In this document: positions 10,575 through 23,214 of the stretch, one piece after another | Layout of the letters: the number at the start of each line of letters is the position of its first letter | How positions within the stretch are numbered: position 1 is the stretch's first letter | From: Culex pipiens pallens | Lineage: Eukaryota; Arthropoda; Insecta; Diptera; Culicidae | Length of the DNA stretch: 64,000 nucleotides | Reading direction: 5' to 3' | Assembly (NCBI RefSeq): GCF_016801865.2 | Contig: NC_068938.1 | Location: 134,072,416-134,136,415, forward strand | Notes under the pieces: generated by a model | Told to the model about the DNA's origin: nothing | The model's input: only the letters and a program-made list of their open reading frames with translations | Databases searched by the model: none | Made by a program: the position numbers and the translations under genes

Positions 10575-12242
10575 TGGTGATGAAATATTGAAAAAAAAAA
10601 AAGGATTTTGTAATTTACTAGGCAATAAACTATTCAATTTTGACTATAATGGGGTCGTAGAACTTGAATTTGATGTAAAAAGTAAGAAAATAATAAATAT
10701 GAATTTTTGTGTTCATGATTCGATTATTCAAAGTTTCACACAAACCTTCGGAGAGTCGAGTCTGGACTGTACATAAATGAATATATTATTAAAATTAAAA
10801 AAATCATTTTCAATTCATCCTCTAGTTATTTAGCTTTAAATGTGATATTTTGTTTAATCACCAGATAACAATTATTTCAGGGAAACATTGGTTGATTTCA
10901 GAAAGCTAAGAAATTCTATTGCCTTTGCTTAGTTTTAAAGCACTTTGTTTAATAATAACAAACAAACGGTCATCAAAAACCTTTAATCCTCATTTTACAG
11001 TTCGTGTTGAAACAATGCTACACTGTACATATCATACCCACTGACACAACCACACACTGTAACACACACACACATACTTAAAACGTGCCTTAGTGGAGCA
11101 ATTATGATTACGATAATGATTCATCCAACGTCACCACACCCCTCACACATTCTTCTCACTTTCTGCCGCCCCATGAGCTGTGAGTCTGCAAGCTGCAAAA
11201 TATGGATTATTCAAGCGAGGGTAAAAAAGTTGTGCCACCAACCACGGACGAAGCAAGCGCCATTATGGAAAATTCTCCTGGGCCATTTTCGTTTCCTCGT
11301 TCCGTTGTCTGTCCTCCTGTGTGTGTGTGTGTGTAAGTGTGTTCGTTCTTAAAGTCTGCACTTATCTCTGTATCATATGCGCGTTTCTGACTGCAAAAGA
11401 GGAAAAGTTTGTACTTCCGCCCCCTTTCCCCCCACCGCTTTCACTCTTCTGCGAAAAGCGTGACTTTGCTACTAACGGCCATATTTAGAACGAAATAAAT
11501 CGTCCGTTTAAGCTCGACTAATCAGTGTGTGTGTGTGTGGGAGTTTGGTTCCTTGACATGTATGAGCTTGAAGAAAATTTTATTTTTTTAGAAACTAAAT
11601 TTCATCCAAATTAACTAATCTTCTGCAATTAGTCTGTACCCAGCAAACGACGAGTTAAAAATGTGAATAAATATTAGCATGCATAAATTTTGCCAACTGG
11701 ATGAACTGATTGAATGTCTCGAGTTTGCGTACATTACCAGCATCATCAGCATGGCTGCCACGCCAGGATAGAGACAGGTCCTGATTGCATCAGTCTGAGC
11801 TCCTTACTTCCGCTTCGAATGAGTCCAATTACCGGAAGCTTCAAGTGAAGGAAGGAGAGCCAGTGTCTTTAGATTACAGATTGTCTTGGCGTTACCTTTG
11901 CTCGCTTTTCCTTGACATGCTGGTGCTCTGTATCATTCGAGATAGGTTAAATAATCGTTTGCATCTATCCTTTACTGCTGTCATTTTGATTTTCGTCTTG
12001 TTAAAAACATTATTGAGCAACTTTAGTTTACAAGCAACTTCACAATAACAAATATATTTCAAGTTTTTTATACCAAGAGCAACAAAAACTGCCAGGAAAT
12101 AGCCTGTTCCATAGTTGTAAGACACCTGAATTATATTGATTGTTCCTCAATTCAATTATCAGACTATACAAATTCCGAGATTATTTTTAGTTTTATTTGT
12201 TTCAGCGTTTGTTTGTTTGTTTGCGTTATAATATTGAAGAAA
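10575..12242. other. Mostly non-repetitive island with short GT/CA tracts
   Basis: Less AT-biased from about 10980 to 12130, with CA/GT tracts at 11062-11073, 11318-11334 and 11527-11539. No terminal repeats and no copy of it elsewhere in the window. No coding exon recognised. It could be intergenic or intronic host sequence. Confidence 0.4.
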
Positions 12243-12246
12243 ATGT

Positions 12247-13920
12247 CCCGGGCAGAAAGTTGCATCTTGGAAAAATCTACCCATGTTCGTAAAAACACGA
12301 ACAAGTCAAGTTCACCCCAGGGTATGGTTAAGAGATAACCGAACATGGCCACGAACATAAATTGTTCGAGGCGTATCTGCGAAAAATCTTGTTGAGTTTA
12401 TTTGACCAACAATGCCACATCAAGTTGAGTTTATAGTAGCAAACAACTGAAATCTTCCAAAAATCATATCAAGTTCATAAAGTAGATTTTGATCCCAAAA
12501 ATAATTTTATTGGTTTTTAATGCACCCCGCCACAATTCAGACCCCACCCCCCTCCCCCCTTCTTCATCTTCACAAATATGAGTAATATTGCAGGAATATA
12601 CGCACTTACATCAAAACAAGATTTTTCAAAGTTGAAAAATTATTTTACTTTAAAAACTCATTAAAAAATTGTGGAGAAAGCGTTGAATTGCCAAAATGTC
12701 ATAATAATTTTCCAAATCACGAAAAATCCAAAGTCTCTATATTCCATTTTTTTAAATTAAAAATAAAAGTTTATGAAAATATTCCTAAAATTGCATAAGT
12801 CCAAAAATCCACAGTAAAATTCCAAAAAGCCTGGTAATGTTTCTTATCAAAATAATTTTTCAAAATGTTGAAAAATATTCAACTGGCTGAGAGCAAAAAT
12901 TTCGCAAAGTCCTGAAAATCTAAAAAATTCTACCAAAAATCTTATCGTGATACTGATCCCGTAAATTTTCTAAGTGCCGGAACGATTTTTGTAGGGGGTA
13001 TATCAATAATTATTAAAAACCAACTTTCGAATTTCAAAATTTCAATAAAGACGTTTTGTTAGGGACATTATTTTAGGAACAAACTGATGTTTTTGTAAAA
13101 ATCGGACGAAAATTTCCTGTAATTTCGACGATTTTTTCGAAATTTTACTGGCTTAAAGCCAAAATTTTGCTAAGTCCAAAAAATCAAATAAATTCTACCG
13201 AAAATCTTGTCGTGATACTGATCCCGTAAATTTTCTAAGTGCCGGAACGATTTTTGTAGGGGGTATATCAATAATTATTAAAAACCAACTTTCGAATTTC
13301 AAAATTTCAATGAAGACGTTTTGTTAGGGACATTATTTTAGGAACAAACTGATGTTTTTGTAAAAATCGGACAAAAATTTCCTGTAATTTCGTCGATTTT
13401 TCCGAAATTTTGGTTCAAAGCAAAAATAAACATCAAAATAATTTATCATGTTTCCAAACTCCCGAAAATTTTCTAAGTCCCAAAAAAATGCTTTTTCTGT
13501 AAAAAGTGAAGAATTAAAAAATATACGCAAAAATTTCAAAGTCCAGCATAAATAAAATCAAACTTTAAAATATCAGCTCATGAAAATTATTCTAAGTATC
13601 GGAAATTGAAAATTCGGTCAGTGACTGCAAATTTTGCTAAGTCCAGCATAAATTTGAAACAAAGTCAAAATAATCATTTCATGATGCTCGGGTAAAATTT
13701 TTGAAAAAAATTTAATTTTCGAAATTTTTGCCAAGTCTTAAAAAACTACCACTAACAGCTCTATATCAACTGTAGATAATGCAGTATGATCATGGAATAT
13801 ACTTTCCATGATACGCAGTCGGTTTCAAAAGTCGTCATAACTCGAGGAGTTTACAACAAGATGCAAATAAACAAGCCAAGATAGTTCGAAGTTATCGCAA
13901 CCAACTCACTTTCCGCCCGG
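12247..13920. mobile_element. Possible old TIR element (CCCGGGC.GAAAGT ends)
   Basis: CCCGGGCAGAAAGTTGC near 12248 is inverted relative to ACTTTCCGCCCGGG near 13907-13920. Only these ~14 bases match and no target duplication is visible. The inside is AT-rich and contains the 265-bp tandem duplication. Treat the boundaries as tentative. Confidence 0.3.
12882..13411. repeat. 265-bp tandem duplication
   Basis: Two adjacent copies start at ACTGGC (12882 and 13147). They share long identical blocks, such as CGTGATACTGATCCCGTAAA (12946 and 13211) and GGGGGTATATCAATAATTAT. Differences are few, so the duplication is fairly recent. Non-coding. Confidence 0.92.
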
Positions 13921-14928
13921 GGTGCACTTCTAGAGTGAGTTTATGTTTGTTAACATCTGAAAATACAAGTGTTCCGAAATTATGGAGTTCATTGGTCAAC
14001 GTTTTCTTTAAAATAATTCTCGAATGATAAATAAATCAAGAAATCATGAGAAAAGCTTGCAAATGAAGAATAAACCATGACGTTGAATTATAGATTTTAT
14101 ATGATTTTTTAAACATTTCATGTTCTTTCAACTGTTCCGAATATGAGGTTTGACTGTATGCCGAGAAAAACACATGTAATGTTCGTCGTCAAATCTTCGT
14201 TTCCCAATTCGGCAAAATGAGTCATTATTTTCCAAAATTTGAAATTTTTATCTATTGAGTGATAAATTTATCGAACTATTCAATATTTTGTGTTACTTTG
14301 ACATAATAATCACTGTATTTCCAAGTCAACATACAATTTTTGTAGTTGTCCATACAAAATTTCTATCAAAATATCAAATAATCGGTATCCTGTAAAATAT
14401 GTGAGTTGATCGATTTGATGTCTTAGATTAAACTGTAGATATTGAAGAGAAGAAAACTGGTTATACAAATACGCTCTGAAACAAATAATAAACAATATTT
14501 AATAAAAAAAAATTACACAAAAAATGGAATCATATAATATCGACTATCGGAAATAATTTTGTTAACACTGAAAAATCATAAAAGTGTCCACGTAGTTTAT
14601 GGATGGTCCCAAAGCAAAAAAAACCAATTGATATAACATAAAACCGGTACGCTTTATCTAGAAAAAAAAATAAAAAAATCCGACACTGCCTAATGAATTT
14701 AGACCATCTTGTGTTGAAGCTCTAAAGATTGTCATTTCCCTGAAAAAAATAATAATTTGCGCAATTTATTTTTCGATGAAAAAAAGTTTGCCATAGATTG
14801 ATCGGAAAAACCATTGTCAAGATACCGATATTAATAAGTTTGATTTTGATAGCATTTTTGTATGGAAAGCTGATAATATTTCATCATGATTTGTCAATTA
14901 CAAACTAATAATGCGAACTAGATCATAG
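13921..14928. other. AT-rich sequence, nothing recognised
   Basis: Very AT-rich. It includes words shared with dispersed repeats (GTGTCCACGTAGTTTATGGA near 14585; compare 62479-62498). No gene seen. Confidence 0.4.
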
Positions 14929-14936
14929 GTCATAGA

Positions 14937-16101
14937 TAGGGTTAGTGAAATTTCACGATTGCGCGGACAGTGTGCAATCCGTGAAGTTTGGCTTTTTCCG
15001 CGAAATCCCTTGAAATTTTATGTTTGGTTGAAACTGTAACGATTTTTCTCAAAATGATTTATCAAGCTCAAACAGGGATAAACATAATCTTATGAATTTC
15101 TGTAGAATTAAGCGGATGAATACTCTTGTTTAATGACGCGGATGCGTTGTTTAGTATTAGTGATTTTTGACGATTTTGTGGACGGTGTGAAATACGTGAA
15201 ATTTATCATTTTTTCTTTTTTTTTTCAGCAGACTATTTAAGTAAATTTTATTATTTTTTAATTGAAAAGCTTGATATGAACCATTTGAAGAAATGTTCAG
15301 ATTTTTCCTTGAATTTTTCAGTTTTTCTAGAAATTAAGTTTAGCAATATTTTCATTCGCTGTTATAAAAAATGTCTGCTAGTTTATTTCAAAGGTATAGT
15401 TTCAAAAGAAATTAAAAGAATCAAGCTTTGTTTTATTCAAAATAAAATGAAAGCTTTGAAATTAACTTTTAAAAACATTACAGATTTTTTCTCAGTCCTG
15501 TTCAGTTTAAAGAGATGTTTTTATTTATTTGGGTGGACGATTCCCGTGAAAGATAAAATACAACTTTTTGCTTTGTTTTTATTTTGAATTAAAATGTCGA
15601 TTTCGTTACAAATTAAATTATTTTTGCCTTTTGATTTAAAAAAATTAAATTTTGTAAAGGGAGATAAAAACCTTTAAAAAGTATTAACGTGTCAAATGTC
15701 GCAAAAATTCAAATTATTTCACTAATTTTTTGCTGGACTAGATTGTTAAATCTTGCTTTGATATGAAATTAAATAAAATAAAGCAAAGCAGCGAAAACGC
15801 TTTTTTTAAATTCATTAGTTGAATATTTCAAAAAGGCAGTTCAATACATGAGAATATGCATGCCCTGCATTTTATTTCAAAATATTTATAGAGCCCTTGC
15901 ACTAACTAGGTGGAATCTCTTTTGAAAATGTTTTTATGTCACGTTCAAATTTATTGAAGTAGTTTCTGTGATTTGAACATAAGATTTTCAGAGTAATTTT
16001 AACATTTTTATCGTTCCGCGAAATTCACGTGAAATTTGGTGTTTTGAAATTTAGGTCCCGAGAAATTTACAATATTCGAGCGTGAAAAATCACTAAGCCT
16101 A
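14937..16101. mobile_element. hAT-like non-autonomous element, 8-bp TSD
   Basis: Begins TAGGGTTAGTGAAATTTCACG and ends CGTGAAAAATCACTAAGCCTA, flanked by an 8-bp duplication GTCATAGA (14929-14936 and 16102-16109). Eight-base duplications and T/CAGGG-type ends are characteristic of hAT elements. The interior is AT-rich with further GTGAAAT words near 15190 and 16020. It has no transposase frame. Confidence 0.7.
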
Positions 16102-16109
16102 GTCATAGA

Positions 16110-16326
16110 TAGAAAAAGTCTTCATAACAAACCAGCAAATTAAAAGAAAACAAAAAATTGTTTTAAAAATATCAGAAAATTTAACTAGATGTAAACATAA
16201 ACAATAAAAGCTATTACCAGTTTTTGCTTGAAAAAATTGAAAAAAATGTATACAATTATTTGCAATTGTGTCTGTACAAATTGTAATTTAAGGCGAACGG
16301 ATTTTTTTAAAACTTGAAATTTAAAT
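16110..16326. other. AT-rich flank
   Basis: Nothing recognised. Confidence 0.4.
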
Positions 16327-18833
16327 GGGGAATTCTCTACCATGTCACACGAAATCGGGAAAAATTGCCCCGACCCCTTTTCGATTTGCTTGATAATTTG
16401 TACTGAGCAATAGACGATTTAAGCTAAAAGTTTTGCCATCCGCAAAGCGAACTGTCCAACTTTGTGAGCGTTTTTTTCTCGAAACACTGAGTTGATTTAC
16501 GGGTGCAACGACATTTCAAAATTGGATGGACCAAATTTTCTGAAACATTGGATGAAGACTCTCAATACATATCCCGTGTGCATGACAAAGCCCGATTTTA
16601 AAATTTTGTTTTTTTTTTTTAAATACAAAAATTAAAAACTGAAGATTTTGTGTAAAAAACATAACAACACTTTTTTTTTAAAATAAACTTTTTGAAATTC
16701 GACCTTTTCAGCCACACGGGACTAGTTTAACGTTTTTCCACCAATATTTCAATCCGATTTGGTCTAACCAGTGTTGAGGTATTGTGGCACTTATTTTTGA
16801 AACTGCTAACTTCAAAAAGCTGTGTCTCGTAAATGATCCAACCAAATGTCTTCAAATTTATGTAGTTAATAGTTGAAAATGTATATTTTAATGTCCTGAA
16901 AACAGATTTAAAAAAAAGTTTTTGTGCGTGCTCATACCAAACCTTGACATTTTTGCCTATTCACATGTATGTAACCCATTAAGGGAAATTCATTTTTTTT
17001 TTGAATCTGCAATAACCCAGAAGAGTGTTTTTCAGATTTTTTTTATTTTAAGGTTTCGTGTTTCATACTTACTTTGCAGAGTTATTTTTTTGAGTGTAGC
17101 AATGTTTTAAAAAGTAGTTGAACATGCAATTAAAATGTTTTCATGTATAATTATAAGGGGTTTGCTAGTAACCATCATGAGTTATCGCGATTTTACGAAA
17201 AAAAAAGTATTGAAAAAGTTGGTTGTTGCCCAACCCACAACAGAAACGAACGACAAAACAAAGAGAAACGCAAAAAGTTATTGTTAAAAAAAAATATTTG
17301 TAGAATCGCGATAATTCGAGACGGTTAAAATCAAATTCCTCATGTTTATATATCATTTTATTTTTTGTAATTGACTGCTCTATAACTTTGTACAACATTG
17401 TTAGCATGAGCATGAGAGCATGAGCATGGTTGACTGCCAATGAGCTGCTACTCCGTTATTGACGGATCAGCTGAAGTTACACAATGAACCAACAGATGAG
17501 TAGTGGGAGCTAATCATCCTCACTGTATAACCCCTGAAGATCTCTGCTTTAAGTCAATACCGGCGCCCCCCCAAGGAGATGCAGTTCAACAAAGGTAGGA
17601 ATGTTAGTCCGATAGTTGAAGTTGCAGACTCATCAGACACAGAGTTTGTCGCTCTATACCTGTTGACACCGCGTGAGACCGTTGAATCCACAGCATCTCC
17701 TTCAAGCATCACGGGAAGTGGGGGAATTGTGTTAGTAGAGGAAGGAAAGGGAAGGTCAGGATTCATCTTGGTAGATGATATGACCAGAATGTGAACCATA
17801 ATCGTTGCCTTCTGAGCTACGGCGCTATGAGAAGGACTTATCATTCGCGTATTTTTTTACTTCAAACCGCCGGCGTGCCATCCGAGCAACGATGCTTTGG
17901 GATGGACTTTCAAAACGAAATGAAATTTGAATTAACGCATTATTCGGTGACGTACAATTTAAACTAGATCCGGATTTATTATTGGTAGATGATATGATCA
18001 GAAAGTGAAACATAATCGTTGCCTTACGAGCTTCGACGCTTTGAAAAGGACTTAATTATATTCTCAATCCCGTATTTTTTAGTTCTTACCGTCGGCGTGC
18101 CATCCGAGCATCGATGCTATGGGAAGGGCTTTAAAAACAAAATTAAATTTTTAGTAACGTATTATTCGTTATCATGTCAACCTCATGAATTTCATGAAGT
18201 TCTTCGCGCACGACTTCTTTACAACCAACTTAACCACGAATTTACCCAGTCCGGACCGCAAAAAACCGGCTCAAAAACAGAAAGATAATATATACACGAC
18301 GACGCGAAGCCTTCTATCATTAAATTCAAGAAACTTCACTACTTTGCCGCGGATTATCGCGCGTCGATTCGCCAACTGATCTCCCCCACGAACACAACAC
18401 GACTGAGGGCCAAACTCTCAAGGCCACGCGACACACCCTTTCAATGAATTCAAGAATCTTCTAGCACTTTCTCGCGGATTCTCGCGCGCGTCGATTCGCC
18501 AACTGATCTCCCCCACGAACACCACACGAGTCCATATAACTTTGTACAACATTGTTACACCTTAAAGTATAACCTTGCAAAGGTACAAAAAAACGCTGAA
18601 TTTTGAAATGAAATTGTTTGTCCTGAATAAATAAAATGACTATTGTGGACCAGATTCGAAAAGTTAAGTAACAATAGATGGTGGAGGCTTTGAAATATTG
18701 TTTTTTTCGGAATTTTGTGTACTGCATCAAATCTGGTGTCCAATTTTACACAGATTATAGAAATACACGAGAAATCGAAAAACGGACCTCGGATTTGTGT
18801 ACACTTTCGTGTGATTTGATAGAGAATGACACA
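16327..18833. mobile_element. GGG-AATTCTCTACC foldback family, diverged copy, interrupted
   Basis: Left end GGGGAATTCTCTACCATGTC then ACACGAAATCGGG; right end (18811-18833) the inverse TTTCGTGTGATTTGATAGAG then AATGACAC. The interior matches the family copies at 35521-36235 and 39648-41652 (for example the ACTTTGTA-CAACATTGTTA block). A separate insertion splits it at 17404-18534. Diverged and non-coding. Confidence 0.7.
17404..18534 (-). mobile_element. 1.13-kb non-autonomous retroelement insertion with 23-bp target duplication
   Basis: A 23-base sequence (17381-17403) is repeated exactly at 18535-18557. The paralogous copies near 35716 and 40204 hold it once, so 17404-18534 is an insertion. 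The left edge is a GCATGA-type simple repeat (17404-17429), which on the minus strand forms a 3' tail. The other end has a ~125-bp direct repeat (about 18323-18395 and 18447-18530, each with GATCTCCCCCACGAACAC). A ~214-bp duplication is centred on 17768 and 17982 (TTGGTAGATGATATGA). Long variable duplications and a simple-repeat tail point to target-primed retrotransposition. No reverse transcriptase is encoded. Related sequence occurs at 27590-27865 and 28200-28345. Confidence 0.75.
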
Positions 18834-21800
18834 AAGAGTAAAATTTTGGAAAAAAAAGCAAAAAATTACCTCGTCATATTTACCGATTTTAGCTCTATCT
18901 TTTCGCGTCTATTGTTTCATTATTAAAAGACGAAACTTTAGACGTCTGGCCCAATGCTTGAAAAGGGATCTATCACTGAACGTGACTGCTCGATATTCGA
19001 TAGAACTTTCTGTCAGCGACCATTTCCCAAAACGATATTTGATCCATGACACACAATGCCTATCAGGACCGTCATTGCTTGACGACGGTCGATGAACGTA
19101 AACACGAAGACGAAACGAACGCAAATTAACACCACTCAAGCAGCCGCCCGAACGAAACAACGTGTTGTTTCTCTTTCTCTCGTTTTTGTCTCTCTCTTCC
19201 TAGTGTATGCTGCGTGGTGACAGAAATCATATGATTGCTATCATTGGAGAGATGATCGGAATCTCGGTAGAATGTCAAACGACCGCTCTCTAGGCGATTT
19301 TTCTCCTGGAGGGAAGTCAATGATTGTGTGAGTGACTTTGCGTAGTACTCATTCCTTTGTGTGTGAAACGAACGAAAGCAGAATGTGAAAATCAGGTTGT
19401 CGTGGTGAAGACGATTGGAGTGCTCTGTCAGCTATCACAAACAAAGTCGAAATTTCGCAAGCCCTGGCTGGCCACTGCCTGTATCGGCTTGGACTCAATG
19501 TGTTCCGTACATTGTGTTCTGTATTTACTGCATATAGGGTACATCTATTTAGCTTTGTACTTTTTATTATTATTTTACAACAAGAGCTGTTAAATTTTCC
19601 AAGTCAACATAATCACAGCCCAATTTATTCAGCATTGTTTATCATTGCGTGGCCAATTGTAACCATTCTTTCTCATCCTCTTCATCGAAATTTCCCGCGC
19701 CACTACTGACTGCTGCTGGTGAGTGCGAGGTTAATCGGATTCTAATGAATTCGGCAATTTCAAATTCATAACTTTTTCCTCCCACCGGAAAAATACGCCA
19801 GCCCCCCCAGCCCGCCCTTGACGGGTGAGGGTTGATGGGCCCCGGCGCAAAACCGCGACTGCGGAAGTAGTTTTCCGCGTTGCGCGCCCTCTTCGCGGAA
19901 AAGCGTGTTGCCACTACAACAACCCGGGGGGGCAAATTCAATTATAAAGTCATTAAAAATTTTCCTCGTTTAAATTCCGCCGCTGTCAGTTGATTGTATA
20001 TATTAGCCGGTAGGAGCGACGGCAAGTGAATCCTTAAAACGGGGTGGTTTGTGGTGCTTTGAAAGATTTGACTTTGTTCCGGGCATGAAAACTTGAAAGT
20101 GAAGTTAACGCAACTGTTTGGCAAATATTCAGAGTTTAAAAAAACATTCTCAGAATACCTTAAATTATAATAATCCTGATAGAAACAAATGACAGTAACT
20201 AGCAAATTGCAACCTTTCTCTGCACAAAATTAGTTCAACCCACAATAGCTCAAAAACTACACACTTTCACCAAATTCACAGCTGGTTACAGACTCCACCA
20301 CAGCCGGTTAGTTGGTTTTCATCACCGGTCCCGGAGGGGGTCGTTCACTTCTGCACTGTTCCCGTTTATTTATTTCATTGTCAAGTGATAATTGCAGTCA
20401 TTATTTTGCAGTTAATTTATTTGATTCCCTTTGCTCATTTACGGGGTTCGCTATGCTCGCTTAGAGCCATATTTGTAATTACACTTGTAGTAGGTCCCTG
20501 GCCCGGGCCCAGACCCGGTGGACCTGTGGCCACCCCAGAACCTGCCAAGTGTAACTTGGTGGTGGCCTCGGGGTGCAACTGTAGTTTCTACAAGCCAGTC
20601 TCCAAATGATAATTTTGCAGAACCTTCCCTCTCTCTTTCTCTCACTCTAACCCAAATAACACAGGCCGAGGTCGAGCCAACCCGGAATTACATACGGCCT
20701 GTGCCAGAGTAACCTTACCCCCTCTTCCAGCCTTCCCGGTCTGATAGTGGCCCGTTTCGTGACAATGCCGCCACAATTGCTGGCTGTCGTCTGGTGTGCT
20801 GGTGTACATAAATTATTTGCTGCTGGCAACTCCCAACCCCGGACCACACCCGGTTCCAGGAGCAACAACTATCGGAGTACCAGCGAGTCAAGCCTATCAA
20901 GAGCCGCTGGCGCGCTCGAGCCTGAACCTTTAGTTGATAGTGAAGTTCGGAGAAAGTTCGCGGTTGTTAACCTTTTTCATGCCGGAGAAGGCTATGGAAG
21001 TGAACCACCCTAGTAATTATATTTTCGACAGTTTTAAGTGAGCTTAAGTGGGATGGCCATAAAATCAGCAAATTCTCAAAAAATTTCGCTGAAAACCTGC
21101 CGCTGCAACTTAGTTCTGCTGGTTTGTTTTCGCTAATTAGGGGAAATATACCCTTTCCAATCAAACACCTATCTTCGTCATATGGAGAGTTTGATGCTCG
21201 ATTAGAGCTCCAAAAATACTATTCAGGCTATAAACTTACCAGCAACAACACCGCCTCGAGTAAGTACGCAAATGTATGCCTCTTACTGATAAAAAAGATC
21301 AAATTTATTGCACTTTTGATCATAATTTCTATGTTGCGAGACCATTTCTCATCATTTTGTTGGCACACACACACACACCCACACGCAAGATGAGAGCTTA
21401 ACTGCTTAACGAAAGTCGCCTTCAATATCTTTTCACTCGTGCTAACGTTTTCGAAGCGCTTAAGATATGGAATTGCTTCCAACTACCGGCAACATGTTCT
21501 TTTGAACATTAGTTAGTCACTCACTTGAAAAATAATCCCGAAACATGTAAATAATTAGCAAGCGCCATCAAAAAAACAAACGTGCCAAGTCTTTTGACGT
21601 TTGACTTTTGACGACCCATTCCAATCGAAGGCTGAAGAGAAAACCGAGCGAGAAGCGAAGACACATAAAAAACAAAAGAGTGGCCACCAACACCACCAGC
21701 AACGCCTGTTGGAGTGAGCCAGTGATGCCAGGAAACTTGCTCTATAAATAATACTTTTCGTGAGTGTTTGTTTAAAATGTTATGGCAATTGGCAGCACCA

Positions 21801-22311
21801 AGCAGACCCAAAAGAGCGTTGGAAGGAAAAAGAAAAAAAGTACTAAGCTGAAAATAGAAAAATGAGCGTGGCCCAATGCATTCTTGTCTGATTAGAATAA
21901 ATTTTGAAAATATTTTTTTCAAATGCAAGAAACACTCCAGTTTATCCAGCATCATTCAAACACGACCGCTTATCAGGATTTAAATGGGTATATTTCCCCT
22001 ATTGGCAAACATTTTGACAGCAGAAAATCTAGCGAAACTTTTCGCTGTTTACAGCACGCGTAGTTCTCCACTACTCAAGCAGAAATTTTACTGTAAGGGA
22101 TAGCTGCAGAAATGGCAGTTCTCATTCTCATCTCAGAGTTGATATTTATTTGCAGACATGTCAAAACAAACAGAATTATGTTTTGAAAACTTTTTCAACA
22201 ATCTTTTACTTATAGAGAAATATTACTATAACTTGTAGAACTATCTGACTTTCCAAATATTTATTGTGTTTTCGTTTGTCACAGCTTCCAGTACTGTTAT
22301 TTTTTATTGTT
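18834..22311. other. Largely non-repetitive island, more GC-balanced
   Basis: No terminal repeats and no copies elsewhere in the window. GC-rich patches occur at about 19740-19935 (GGGCCCCGGCGC, CCCGGGGGGGC) and 20495-20920. CA tracts lie at 21365-21385. Open frames here are short, overlap on both strands and show no domain I recognise. This could be host intergenic or intronic DNA with regulatory content; I cannot assign a gene. Confidence 0.45.
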
Positions 22312-22684
22312 TACACAGCAAATAAAGTAGTAATCCAGCTGCGTGTAAGAGGCCTGGGTGTATAATAAATTTTGCATTATTAAATGAAATTCTATGTAAT
22401 ATTACACCCTGAAATCATTATCATTATCATTATGGGAAACCTGCCTAACCGAAATGTCAAGCTCATATATGCGTTTATCCTTTCCATTCTGTATCGGTCT
22501 GATGGCCGAGTGGGCTAAGGCGCCAGTCCTAACTGTAGGTGCTGGGTTTGAGTCCCGTCGGTTGCAGCATTTTGTTGTGTTTACAAAAATTGTTCATGCA
22601 GCGTGTAATATTAAGTGTCTTTTTGACGAAGGTGATGTGCATGCTTTTTCATGCGATTTTAACCATCGGATTTTTTGCTGTGTA
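22312..22684 (+). mobile_element. 373-bp TA-flanked MITE with internal tRNA-Leu-like promoter, copy A
   Basis: Starts TACACAGCAAATAAAGTAG and ends ATCGGATTTTTTGCTGTGTA, so the inverted ends are TACACAGC with TA at each edge, as for Tc1/mariner-type MITEs. It has the same length, 373 bp, and the same internal order as copy B (52858-53230), in the opposite orientation. The centre holds a tRNA-like unit (listed separately). No protein is encoded. Confidence 0.88.
22495..22566 (+). other. tRNA-Leu-like sequence (Pol III A and B boxes) inside the MITE
   Basis: A box TGGCCGAGTGG (22503-22513) matches the consensus exactly. B box GGTTTGAGTCC (22545-22555) differs at one position. The GATGGCCGAGTGGGCTAAGG start followed by CGCCAG is closest to tRNA-Leu genes. 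The long variable arm is absent and stem pairing is poor, so this is a tRNA relic serving at most as a promoter, not a tRNA gene. Confidence 0.8.
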
Positions 22685-23214
22685 TGTTACGAAATCTGCA
22701 AAACAAACGCTAATCCAATGTAAACAACCGCTGGACTGTTGAAGTTATTGTTGTTGGACTGGTGAAGTTTCTCCCAAAACTAGCAGAACAACCTTCTGGT
22801 TTATTTTGACACGAGCTACTGTCGCTGTAAAAAAAAAACAGAAGACAGCGTAATAAAACGCTGAATTGCTGTTGGTAGTGAAAAAATGCGCTGTATCAGC
22901 GCATTGTCTCCCGAAACAGAATAATCTCTTGATTGATTTTGGAAACCTGCAGCTCTTTCTGATTCAGCGAAAACGAACCGCTGATTTTAGCGAAAGTGAT
23001 CCCGCAAACAGCAAACATGCTTTCAATATGTATCAGTAATTTTTTAAATTTTGATCGGTTTCCAAGTCAGCAAAAAAATAAAAATAAATAAATAGCGATT
23101 GCAGGTAATATTTCTTCAGCCTGAAAAAACTGTTTTTCGCTAGTTTTAGCGAACTATCTCACGTTTTGGCGATGGATCCCCTTTCCTTGAGGAGACAAAA
23201 TTGGGGCTTAAATG
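22685..23214. other. Unassigned sequence
   Basis: AT-rich, with several CAGCGCATT/GCTGATT words. No gene or terminal repeat recognised. Confidence 0.4.

Noticed and set aside
22495..22566. Functional tRNA-Leu gene
   Set aside because: The A and B boxes are good, but the variable arm is absent and the acceptor and anticodon stems do not pair well; the same unit repeats inside a MITE.
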